This document shows positions 29,496-38,632 of a DNA stretch of 64,000 nucleotides, piece after piece. Made by a program: the position numbers and the translations under genes. The notes under the pieces are model-generated. The model made no database searches, was not told the DNA's origin, and saw only the letters and a program-made list of their open reading frames with translations. Numbering within the stretch: the first letter of the stretch is position 1; each line of letters begins with the position of its first letter. Source of the DNA: Rachicladosporium sp. CCFEE 5018 (taxonomy: Eukaryota > Ascomycota > Dothideomycetes > Cladosporiales > Cladosporiaceae); contig KZ111153.1 in assembly GCA_002077045.2 (NCBI GenBank), positions 376,860 through 440,859 of the forward strand. The letters run 5' to 3'.

Positions 29496-30594
29496 ATGCA
29501 ATTTGTGGCACGCTTGACGGCAAGCACATCTGGGACGTCGCCTCAAGTCAACGCAGGTGCAACAGTGTCCAATGATCAGATCACCGAGACTGACTCGAAA
29601 ATTGGTCGCTATGTCAATGCCCAACATCACGCTGATGGCATCTACTCGGAGATCTTCAAGGCGCAATCACCGGATGGCGGTCGAATCGTCGCTCTGAAAG
29701 TGACGAACCCATCGGCCATGAACGCACCGCACGATTCTATCAAAGAAGCCCGGATCCTGACTGCAGTAGAAGGACCTCGCATCATCGAGCTGATCGAGAC
29801 CTTTCGACAAGCTGGTGACCGCTTCATCCTCGTCCTCCCGTTCTACTCCCTGAACCTCGCAGATCTACTTGATCGTGGTCCTCCTCCAAAGACTGTACAG
29901 CGATCCATACTTCACGATCTCTTCGCCGCCTTGGCTCACATCCACAGCAGTGGCATCATCCACCGCGACGTCAAGCCCTCGAACATTCTACTAGCCTCTC
30001 CCACAGGTCCAGCCTACATTGCCGACTTCGGCATTGCCTGGAGTCCCAACGACCCTTCGTCCGAGCCACATGACAAGAAGATCATTGATGTGGGAACGAC
30101 GTGCTATAGACCGCCTGAGCTGCTCTTCGGATCTGAGAACTACGGCACAAAGCTCGACATGTGGGCTGCGGGATGTGTGGCTGCGCAGGTAGTCTGCTTG
30201 GGCGCGAAAACGCTCTTTCATGCCGGGGATCTCGGGAGTGAATTGGCGCTGATCAGGAGTGTGTTCATGACACTAGGGACACCTGATCTGGTGGTGTGGC
30301 CTGTAAGTTTTTATCTCAGGAGGAACTCACGGGACGACCGCTGACGGAATCACAGGAAGCTGCCGATCTGCCTGACTGGGGTAAGATGAACTTCACGAAG
30401 TATCCTGGAAAGACCTGGGACGCGATACTGCAGGGCATCCGGCAGCAGGCAAAGGATGTGGTCAGTCTACTGGTCATGTACGAGAGCAGTCGAAGGCTGG
30501 GTGCGAATGAGGTCCGTCGACTCACTCGTCCCCATATTCCAAATTCGGCTAATGCGAATCGCAGACATTGCAACTCGACTTCTTCCAATCGTGA
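29496..30594 (+). CDS. CDK-like serine/threonine protein kinase (CMGC group)
   Basis: Exons 29496-30302, 30356-30511 and 30565-30594. The product shows IVALKVTNP (ATP-binding Lys), IIHRDVKPSNILL (catalytic loop), IADFGIAWSP (DFG), VGTTCYRPPELLFG (activation segment and APE-like site) and KLDMWAAGCVAAQ, all typical of CDK/CMGC kinases; the style resembles fungal CDK-activating Csk1-type kinases. The glycine loop is poor (YVNAQHHADGIYSEIFKA). Introns are GTAAGT/CACAG and GTCCGT/CGCAG; the latter has a GCTAAT branch and leads to a short last exon ending LQLDFFQS. The Met at 29496 may be internal: the frame extends upstream to 29475, where a strong 3' splice site joins an earlier exon. Confidence 0.82.
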
Positions 30595-31071
30595 TCTTCG
30601 GCTCGAATACATGAGGATTACCTTGATCAATGAATAAGACCTCCTATACTCTTCCAATGCCGTAATTTCGTGTGTCCTCTCATAGCACCGTAGCCCAGTT
30701 GATCCCATAGAAGAGGCGCTCGCTTCCCAATACCAAGCCGCATGATCGCCGCGGCATGATGGCGTCGTACAAAACGGCCAGCCACCCTTTCACGAGCCGT
30801 GCCTTGGAAACTGTACCATTGAACTCAAATCACCCTGCATGCCGGCATGCGCACACGCGCTTGCGTTTCCAACTCCCATTCTCGCGTCTCATGAGCTGCG
30901 TGAAGTGTGTAACGCATTCGTGAAACATACTCTTGCTAGCAGCGTGTGATCGCCAGACCGGTTCGCCAATGTGCGCACTATTAGCACCTCCTTTCATCTC
31001 TGCGCGAGCGCAACGCAAGGAACGCCCCTACCCGCGTGCTTACTCAATAACTCAATTTCTTAAGCTTCGAC
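30595..31071. other. Intergenic region
   Basis: 3' flank of the kinase gene and 5' flank of the TBC-domain gene. No gene or repeat is supported. Confidence 0.4.
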
Positions 31072-33621
31072 ATGGCGACTGAAGCTGGGGAGCCGGGACC
31101 ACGGCCTTCGACTAGTCGGGTGCGGAGGCGTACTACAGAGACAGAGCGACTTCGCGCGGTGAAATACGAGGATACAGAGACCGGACGACCGCCTGTTCCT
31201 GTGTTGTCAGTAGGGCAACATACAGCTCCGGGCCGAACGAGCGCATTGGGTGACCACAGTCGCCCAACGACAGCGCCGAGCGCGAAGACAGCTTTCGCAA
31301 ATGCGCAGAGGAGAAGGCAGCTGAGCAATGAGCTGAAGCGCGATTCCGGGATTGCAGCGTCCACCAATTCGGTCACTACCGAGACTGCTACGTCGCCTGG
31401 CTTGAAGTCGCCCACGGTGCCCACGATTCTGGTCAACAACGAGACGCCTTCTCAGCCACTTTCTCCTGCAACGCCCACCAAGCGGCCGCGCTCCCCATTC
31501 GCTCGCCGCAAAAGCTCAGAGCAAAGTCAAGTGGGGAAGGTGAAGTCCTACGACGCGCCTACATTGCAGAGGATCCGGAGTTTCAGGGGCATCCAGACGG
31601 AGATTCCTAGTGGGGATTTTGGGTTTGGGGAGGGTGGAGAGGAGGACGGCATGGGGCTGGATTTTACGAAAAGGGGGAGCTTGATGTTTGGGGGGAAGAG
31701 GGTGAATGGGGAGGTGGAGGGAGAGAAGAGGGTGGATAGAGCTGAGGGAAGGGTGGGGGAGGCTGAGAGGGTAGAGCCGGTGAGAAGAGATGAGGCGGTG
31801 CCTGAGGTAAGGGTTGAGGGGCCGGTTGCGCCGGTCGAGTTGGGAGGGCAGGAACGATTGGAGAGTGAGGCACCTGCTGTTCAATCGCCGGAACCTTCGC
31901 CTGTAAAGTCAAGTAGCGGTCAAGAGGAGAGCGCAGTGCAAAACGGAGGTCTGGTCTCAGGCCGGAGGAAACCAAGCATACACATGCTGCAAGCCGCGAT
32001 ACACGGCGGACGTATGCTGTCAGCTGAGGAGATATCCTTCTCAATGCGGGTACGCAGCATGTACGAGCATGGTGACGAGAACGCTGCGACCTGGTACACA
32101 CCGATGAACGAGGCGACGATCGGCAGTGCATCACCGGCGCGCAGTACACCCGTGCTAAGCGCTGATAGCAGCGACACCACAGCTGCCGGCTCTCCCGTTT
32201 CGAATGGACCGACCTCGACTAGATCAGAGAGCATACGAGCGAGCTATCAGAAGACAACACATGAGCTTGCTGGCGGCATCGAGGACTGGGAAGATGTCGA
32301 GCACTCGAGTGTAGATCGCTTCGGCTTCATCGTACCCAAGACGCTCGGCTCCCGGGGCTCGGGGAAAGGACAGTCCTTCGACGGCATCCACAGAGTCGCT
32401 ACCGGCCTTCGCTTGGCAGCCGACAAGCCCCGCCGCGAACGTAGCATGCTCCGCCGTGGTCCATCAATGGCACGATCCTCACGCTCAGCGCCCGCGCCTA
32501 AAGATCCCGCCAACTCAATCCACACCTTCCACTCTAACAAATCAGGCAGTGTCCGACGCTCGAGCTTCCGCTCCCGTGGCATTCGAATCGCAGACGAAGC
32601 AGGCAATATGCTCATGCCCCCTCCCGGTCTCTCGGCCATTAGCGAGCAACGTGACGAGACGACAGACACAGCCGGTTCTCGCCGCGAAGCCACAAGAAAC
32701 ACAAAGTGGCAAGCCATGGCGCGTCCGCGACCCCAAACAGATGCGACTCCCGGCGGAGGCATGCTCTTCGACTTCGACACCACCTCCCCGAAGCTCATCT
32801 CCAGAACCTGGAAAGGCATACCAGACCGCTGGCGAGCGACAGCATGGCACAGCTTTCTCTCGACCTCCGCGCGCAAACGCGGGCCCCACGACTCCGACAC
32901 CAGCCTCATAACGCAATTCCACGAACTGCAAACCCTGAACTGCGCCGATGATGTGCAGATCGATTGCGACGTCCCGAGGACGATTAGCATGCACATCATG
33001 TTCCGCCGTCGCTATAGAGGCGGTCAACGCCTGCTCTTCCGCGTGCTGCACGCCATAGCGCTCTACAGCCCCGAGACAGGCTACGTACAAGGTATGGCAA
33101 GTCTAGCGGCAACACTGCTCTGCTACTTCGACGAAGAGCGCGCGTTCGTCATGCTCGTGCGGCTGTGGCAGCTGAGAGGCCTAGAGCAGCTCTTCCAGCC
33201 CGGTTTGTCGGGCCTCATGTCTGCACTCAAAGAATTCGAGACTGAGTGGCTTCGTGGCGGCGACGTCGCGACCCGGCTCAACGAGCTGGGAATTGATAGC
33301 ACGGCCTACGGCACACGGTGGTACCTCACCTTGTTCAACATGTCCGTGCCCTTCCCTGCGCAGCTGCGCATCTGGGACGTCTTCATGCTGCTTGGCGATG
33401 CGAGTCCTGCTAGCAGTAGCAAAGGCGAGTACGGCGGAGCGGACCTCGATGTTCTTCACGCTACTTCTGCAGCTTTGATCGATGCTACGAGAGAGATCAT
33501 CTTGGACAGCGATTTTGAGGGCGGGATGAAGACGCTGACTAGCTTCGTGCCTGTGAGAGATGAGGATCTGTTGATGAGGGTTGCGAGAGCGGAGTGGAAG
33601 ATGAGGAAACGGAGAGGCTGA
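31072..33621 (+). CDS. TBC-domain Rab GTPase-activating protein
   Basis: A single-exon frame of 849 codons. Residues 1-560 are low complexity (Ser/Thr/Pro/Arg-rich, with an acidic/Glu-Val-rich stretch at about 200-290) and contain a conserved-looking motif EDVEHSSVDRFGFIVPK at about 410-426. The TBC domain occupies about 570-840: WKGIPDRWRATAWHSFL, IDCDVPRTISMHI (the Arg-finger motif IxxDxxR in the form DCDVPRT), YSPETGYVQGMASLAA (the Gln-finger YxQG) and LRIWDVFMLLGD. Both catalytic fingers are present, so it should be active on Rab GTPases in membrane traffic. The partner Rab is unknown. Confidence 0.92.
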   Translation: MATEAGEPGPRPSTSRVRRRTTETERLRAVKYEDTETGRPPVPVLSVGQHTAPGRTSALGDHSRPTTAPSAKTAFANAQRRRQLSNELKRDSGIAASTNSVTTETATSPGLKSPTVPTILVNNETPSQPLSPATPTKRPRSPFARRKSSEQSQVGKVKSYDAPTLQRIRSFRGIQTEIPSGDFGFGEGGEEDGMGLDFTKRGSLMFGGKRVNGEVEGEKRVDRAEGRVGEAERVEPVRRDEAVPEVRVEGPVAPVELGGQERLESEAPAVQSPEPSPVKSSSGQEESAVQNGGLVSGRRKPSIHMLQAAIHGGRMLSAEEISFSMRVRSMYEHGDENAATWYTPMNEATIGSASPARSTPVLSADSSDTTAAGSPVSNGPTSTRSESIRASYQKTTHELAGGIEDWEDVEHSSVDRFGFIVPKTLGSRGSGKGQSFDGIHRVATGLRLAADKPRRERSMLRRGPSMARSSRSAPAPKDPANSIHTFHSNKSGSVRRSSFRSRGIRIADEAGNMLMPPPGLSAISEQRDETTDTAGSRREATRNTKWQAMARPRPQTDATPGGGMLFDFDTTSPKLISRTWKGIPDRWRATAWHSFLSTSARKRGPHDSDTSLITQFHELQTLNCADDVQIDCDVPRTISMHIMFRRRYRGGQRLLFRVLHAIALYSPETGYVQGMASLAATLLCYFDEERAFVMLVRLWQLRGLEQLFQPGLSGLMSALKEFETEWLRGGDVATRLNELGIDSTAYGTRWYLTLFNMSVPFPAQLRIWDVFMLLGDASPASSSKGEYGGADLDVLHATSAALIDATREIILDSDFEGGMKTLTSFVPVRDEDLLMRVARAEWKMRKRRG

Positions 33622-33892
33622 GGAGGGTGGTTTCGTTTGTCAAGAGTAAGTGGGTTCAGGATGTCCGCGGCGGCTGGTTTGGAATAGCGGGATGGATTGT
33701 CTGGTGTATACCTAGAGATACCCGTGGATTGTAACAAGAAGGGGGAGTTCGGGGTCGGAACCTGCGAGATCGGTACTATTTAACCTCGATCATGAGTGCG
33801 CTCGTCACCTAAGAAACTGTAATGCAACACCAAGCAATCGGAAATATTTGCGCTCCACTGTCACTTTCACGCCAAAGATTTCACTCTTTTGA

Positions 33893-34588
33893 ATGGACGT
33901 GCCCCTCGCATCCAACATCCTCGGCACCCTCGGCGCAGTCTTCTGGTCCATCCAGCTTCTCCCACAAATCTGGTTGAACCACCGCCGCCATAATGCCACA
34001 GGGCTGCAGCCCACGATGATGATGTTCTGGGCCTGGGCTGGCGTACCATTAGGCGTCTACAACATCGTCTCCTCCTTCAGCATCGCGCTGCAGATCCAGC
34101 CGCAGATATTAGCCACGTTGAGTTTGGTGACTTGGACGCAGTGTTACTATTATCGTCCTACGTCCCCTTGGTCGGTCATGAACGCACTAGCGATTGGGTC
34201 GACGCTTGCTGCAGTCATGGGCGGGATCGAGGTCGGACTGGTCTTTGCTCTGCGACGCGGTCTGGACAGAGGCGTGCATTGGCCTGTGACGCTCATGGCT
34301 GTGCTAGCTGCGCTGTTTCTCGCGCTGGGCGTGGGCAGGCATTATGTCGATATTTGGGCTCATCGGACTGTGAGAGGGATCTCGTTCTGGTTTGTAGGAT
34401 TGGACGCCATGGGTGATTTGACGTCGATGATCTCTGTGCTGTTCTTGCCGAAGCTGGACGTGCTTGGGCTGGTCATCTACGGGACGGAGTTGGTGCTCTG
34501 GCTTGGGGTGTTCGCAGCGGGTGGGTACTACTTATTTGTGCCTTGGGGTACGCCAGAAGTTGCGCACGAGACGGAGTCTGGAGAGTGA
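33893..34588 (+). CDS. PQ-loop repeat membrane protein
   Basis: The 231-residue product has about six to seven hydrophobic segments. The first PQ-loop motif is in WSIQLLPQIWLNHRRHNATG (about 19-38), and a second, degenerate repeat is seen near RTVRGISFWFVGLDAMGDL. This layout fits the PQ-loop/SLC66 family, transporters or receptors in vacuole/lysosome or other inner membranes (cystine and cationic amino acids in known members). Substrate cannot be told. Single exon. It follows the TBC gene by about 270 bases in the same direction, but as separate transcripts. Confidence 0.85.
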   Translation: MDVPLASNILGTLGAVFWSIQLLPQIWLNHRRHNATGLQPTMMMFWAWAGVPLGVYNIVSSFSIALQIQPQILATLSLVTWTQCYYYRPTSPWSVMNALAIGSTLAAVMGGIEVGLVFALRRGLDRGVHWPVTLMAVLAALFLALGVGRHYVDIWAHRTVRGISFWFVGLDAMGDLTSMISVLFLPKLDVLGLVIYGTELVLWLGVFAAGGYYLFVPWGTPEVAHETESGE

Positions 34589-34879
34589 GATGGTCGTAAC
34601 AGGGACGAGCACAGGGATCGCCATGCACCATGTAGAGTCTTCGAGCAGCGTGTTTCGCACACCTTCAATGGTAGAGCAGGAGGTGGGAGCAAGGACTATC
34701 TCGTTACCGGCAGTATGATCTTGGAAGATCAGCTTCATTTGAGTGGAACAACAGCTACCCTTCCGCCTATGCCACATTATCTAGCAACACATAGGTACTC
34801 CGTACATACAATTCCGCTGCAAAATCTAGCAAGATAGCCAGCTCCATACGCCTAGACCACCCCGATTCGTACATGCTAC

Positions 34880-35943
34880 TCATGCCCGCGCAGACGCCTG
34901 CATCTGTGCGTTTCCATTCATCATGTTCGTCTGTCCAACTGCTGGTGAGCCAGCCGTGAAGGCAGGCCTCATGTCGTGGCCTATCCAGTCAGGGAATGCT
35001 TCCCGTAGTAGGTCATACTTCGCCTGTAGCTGCGGCATGTGCGGCGGTGGCGTCATGTGAGCAGGGCCAGGTGGTGCTTTTTGCAGTTGCTGCACGTCTG
35101 CTCGCGGAGCCAGGTAAGCCAAGTTGGCCTGCACTCTACGCAGGCACTGGACGTATTCCTCAGCTGCCATGGCGTCTGACAGGCCGCCGGCTCGCAGCTG
35201 AGCTTGGTGATGAGGACTAGTTGCACCGCCTTTGCCTTGTGCTTGGAGACTGTTGATCTCTTGCAAGAGGTCAAGATTGATGTCTAGCAGCAAGTCTATC
35301 CGCCGGTGCTCGAGAGCCTGCGAGCTGGGCGATTGTGGGGTTCTGGGAGAGTGACTCGAGTTCGCCCCAGGCGTGTGCGGCAGTGGGGGAGCTGCCATTG
35401 GGTACTTTACTGGAGGCGAAGGTTGCTTATTGAATTGCTGCTGACCCTCGGCTCCTGCATAAGGCGAGTGCCTCGTCTGTGGGGACGAGCTTTGCCTCAG
35501 GCTGGCTTGGGGCTGTTGCACGAGTGGCGCCGCGGCTACGGCATTCACAGAGTGCGACGCAGGCGCTGAGGTGTAGGCTACATTACAAGAGTCAGCACGT
35601 GGCATGCAAGATCTCGCCGCCTTGGCGGCAGACGACAGGAAACGAGCGATGCCCTGCCGCGGGTAGGTGCGCAACTGCATCACCAACGCAGGGAGGCAGG
35701 AATGACGCCCCGAGACTTACCGGCAGATTGTGCATTCTGATGCAGTCCCGAATTGCTATCGAAGCCCTGCGGCGGCCCAGACGACAGACTGGCACCGGCA
35801 TTACCAGGATACCGGAAACCTTGCGATATCGCGGTCCCTTGGTGCGTAGTGGCAGGCTGATGCGGATGATAAGCTTGGGGTGCAGGAGACTGCTGGGCGA
35901 ACGGGCCCGGGTGAAAAGGCTGTTGATAATCTAATTGGTTCAT
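34880..35943 (-). CDS. SSXT (SS18 N-terminal)-like protein
   Basis: Two exons (35721-35943 and 34880-35577; donor GTAAGT, acceptor TGTAG, frame kept as QSA-AYTSAP) give about 306 residues. The N-terminal half is rich in Gln, Pro, Ser and His. Residues about 165-245 match the SSXT/SS18 helical pattern: HRRIDLLLDINLDLLQEINSL followed by QAQGKGG, then EEYVQCLRRVQANLAYLAP and RADVQ. In animals SS18 belongs to SWI/SNF (BAF) remodelling complexes, and yeast Snf11 is a related small subunit, so a role as a SWI/SNF accessory subunit is inferred. Its 5' flank runs into the assembly gap at 36031. Confidence 0.8.
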
Positions 35944-36030
35944 CTTGATTCGGTGCTTCCTGTCGGCAGCGGTCGAACAAAGCCTATGGCGATCGTGCGT
36001 AACTGGCCCGATGCTTCCGTGATTCTTGCG

Positions 36031-36130
36031 NNNNNNNNNNNNNNNNNNNNNNNNNNNNNNNNNNNNNNNNNNNNNNNNNNNNNNNNNNNNNNNNNNNNNN
36101 NNNNNNNNNNNNNNNNNNNNNNNNNNNNNN
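36031..36130. other. Assembly gap (100 N)
   Basis: Exactly 100 N. To its right the minus-strand start of the desulfurase-like gene is cut; to its left is the 5' flank of the SSXT-like gene. Confidence 0.98.
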
Positions 36131-36191
36131 GCTTCTTGCCAACGGCTGGAAAGTGCTGGCGAACAGCGTTGACGTCAAACGTGGCTGCCAT
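36131..36191 (-). CDS. 5' end of the cysteine desulfurase-like gene
   Basis: ATG at 36191 opens 20 codons plus one base (MAATFDVNAVRQHFPAVGKK) before the gap. The FDVxxVRxxFPAV pattern is the usual N-terminus of cysteine desulfurase-like proteins, directly before the VYFDNAGGSQ motif that starts the exon at 18972. The two pieces therefore belong to one gene. If exon 1 ends just inside the gap, the product would be about 400 residues, normal for the family. Confidence 0.85.
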
Positions 36192-36545
36192 ACTGTCTTA
36201 TAGAGGTACAATCTTGTGATCTCTCCCTTAGAGGACTACTATTCTCCCTCACGACCCTATCAGATACGATGTATCGAAGTTCCTCCATCTTTACCACGCG
36301 CCCTTCACGTGGTGTTTGCTTGGAACGTGTAGGCGATTGGAGAAGTCTGGTAACACCTTCCTCATTCAGCTCCAGCTCCGCTCCGAGTACCAGGACGGAG
36401 TTCGACCTGATCCAAGGGTTCGCTTCAACCGCTTCATCAACATCACCATTGAATTGTAATGAATGATTTTATCTGTACCAGGACGGCTGACACAATACCA
36501 CGTCGTCTGCTACTGACTAGAATCCAGATCCTCATCACAGCAATA
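36192..36545. other. Intergenic region
   Basis: 5' flank of the desulfurase-like gene (minus) and 3' flank of the next gene. A TCC/TTC-rich stretch is present near 36350-36390. No gene is supported. Confidence 0.4.
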
Positions 36546-38244
36546 TCACTTCCCCCGACCACTCACAGCCTCGACCTCCGGCTCTTTTGGCACTGGCACC
36601 CTGTATGTTGGGTGTTCCTTCAGAAACACATCAAACAACTCAACAAACCCTGCCCGATCGTTCACATACTTGCTCATATCATTCTTTCTGACCGCGTCGA
36701 TATGCGTGCTGGTTCCAGCCTGCCTAGTCAGCAGACGTTGTTGACCCCACTGCAACTGCACAGCGCTCTTGCAGATCAGTCTCGTGCGAAACCCCTCCTC
36801 GCCCGTTAACTTGTGCGGACTGTCCCTCGAGAGACTCCTCGCATGGCGTACGTCAGGCGGCAGACACTTGGCCTCTCCGTCAGCTTGCGTACGCTCGTAC
36901 TTCAGCAAGATCTCCGCGAGGTCGCCGCCGCCTTTGCGGTAAGCGATGAGACCCAGAGACAGGACGATGCGAACGATGGCTTCATGGCCCTTATCAGGCT
37001 CATGAAGAACAGCCGTCTCCCGGCCGTCGACCTTCTTCTTCCGATACGGGCTTCTAGTGATCATGTCCGCGAGGTTATAGCACTCCATACGTGCCGGCTC
37101 AAACTCCTCGTCCTTGAAAGTAGGCGACCAGTAGTATACCACGTCGTCAACGCAGCGCATTTCCTGGCTGAGCTTCGCGGCGAAAGTCACCATGTCGTAC
37201 AGCTCCCTCTCCAGATCTTCCCAGTAGTAAGTCTTCTTCGGATCCTTGGCTACGTGGACGTCAAGGTCGTAGAGGAATCGTAAGTGACTCGCCATTTGCG
37301 CCGACACCTTCGCGACATTGCGTTTGAATTGCAGGTCTCCCTTGGAAAGTTCTCTGCACTTCTTGGCGCGCTGCTCGGTGCGGTAGAAGCCTGAAAGCCT
37401 TTCGTCAGTAGTCGTCCAACACTATCTATGGCCAGAAACGCTTACCATCTTTCTCCACGTGCTTCATATCCAGTAGGTCGAGCTTCTTCTCAAGCTTCTC
37501 ATCGGCAGCGAACCACAGCGCGCTAAAGACATGCTCCTTGAGCGCACGAGACACGATACCCATCGCCAAAGCCTCAAGTTGAAGTCCATCCAGGAACAGC
37601 ACCATCCAATCGGCCAGCCCATCCGGACCTCCCATTGCAAGACAGCCGATATACCTCACCAGCGTCACATTCTCTTCATCCTTGCAAATCTCTTTCACAG
37701 CGTCTTTCGTAAGTTTCGGATCCGGACGACAAAAGTACTTCGAAAATGCAACAGTCATACTCCTCAAATCATGCATCGCCGCACATAACGTCTCGTCTTT
37801 CGCCGCGTCGCTCTTGATCTGCCATAACGGGGTTCCACCAAACAGCTCACCAAGACGATAAGCCCACTTCGGCTTCCCCTTCAGCCCTGAAATCGGGCTG
37901 AAAAGCATCTTTTCCTCCTCCGCCGTCGGGCCATCCATGGACATGCGATCTGCGAATTCGTACTCATTTTCATCTTTGTCCTCAGCTGGCAGTATCCGCT
38001 TCATCGACGACCGCGCTGGACTCATGGATGCTCTCGCGCGGTCGGGTTTCGTTGCACCCTGCTCAAGTCGGGACGTCCAGCTTACGTGGCGTGGCGAACG
38101 GTCAATGGCACCTTCATCGTACTCGTCGTCTGGGTAAGCGGCGCGCATGGGTGAGAGCGCTGGGTTGGGACGGAATGAGGCGTCGGCGGGTGATTTGCGG
38201 CGGGGACGTTTGCGGGAGGGTGAAGCCATTGCGATGCGATACAA
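36546..38244 (-). CDS. Unrecognised nuclear-looking protein, two exons
   Basis: Exons 37446-38244 and 36546-37390 (donor GTAAGC, acceptor TTTCAG) give about 548 residues; the junction reads KDG-FYRTEQRAKKCREL in frame. The N-terminal MASPSRKRPRRKSP (from the second Met, 38229) is a strong basic nuclear-localisation-like stretch, followed by a Ser/Pro/Arg-rich region. From about residue 105 the protein looks globular and helical (PKWAYRLGELFGGTPLWQIK; VTLVRYIGCLAMGGPDGLAD; ALKEHVFSALWFAADEKLE). The C-terminal exon continues helical (FLYDLDVHVAKDPKKTYYW; MVTFAAKLSQEM). No catalytic motif is recognised. Confidence 0.72.
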
Positions 38245-38632
38245 GACCGACTGATGAGCTATGTGATCAACTGATAGTGATGGCGGCGACTTGTACTGGT
38301 GTGCACAATGTGTCGCGCGCGCTGAGAGATGTCGCGGAGATAAGAAGGAGAGTGATGTTTAGGGAATGAAGCAAGGAAAGCAAGTGCTGCCCTCAGCCAT
38401 GCACAAAGAGATGAGACATCACCGTGGCGACGTATCGACTTGCCAATGCTGAGAGCTGCAGACTTACTGAGAGAAGAGCGCGAGTGATGCACCAAAAAGA
38501 GATGCTCGATTGCGTACGCTTGAGTCAACCTACCGTCACTCACTCACTCGTGACCAAGTCCTTCTCCTTTCCGGCGCGTCGCCGGCCTCCTCATTCCATC
38601 GCTGCAGCTCACAGCACCACACTCACTCCCCT
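38245..38632. other. Intergenic region
   Basis: 5' flank of the unrecognised nuclear-looking gene and 3' flank of the AT-hook gene, both on the minus strand. No gene is supported. Confidence 0.4.
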
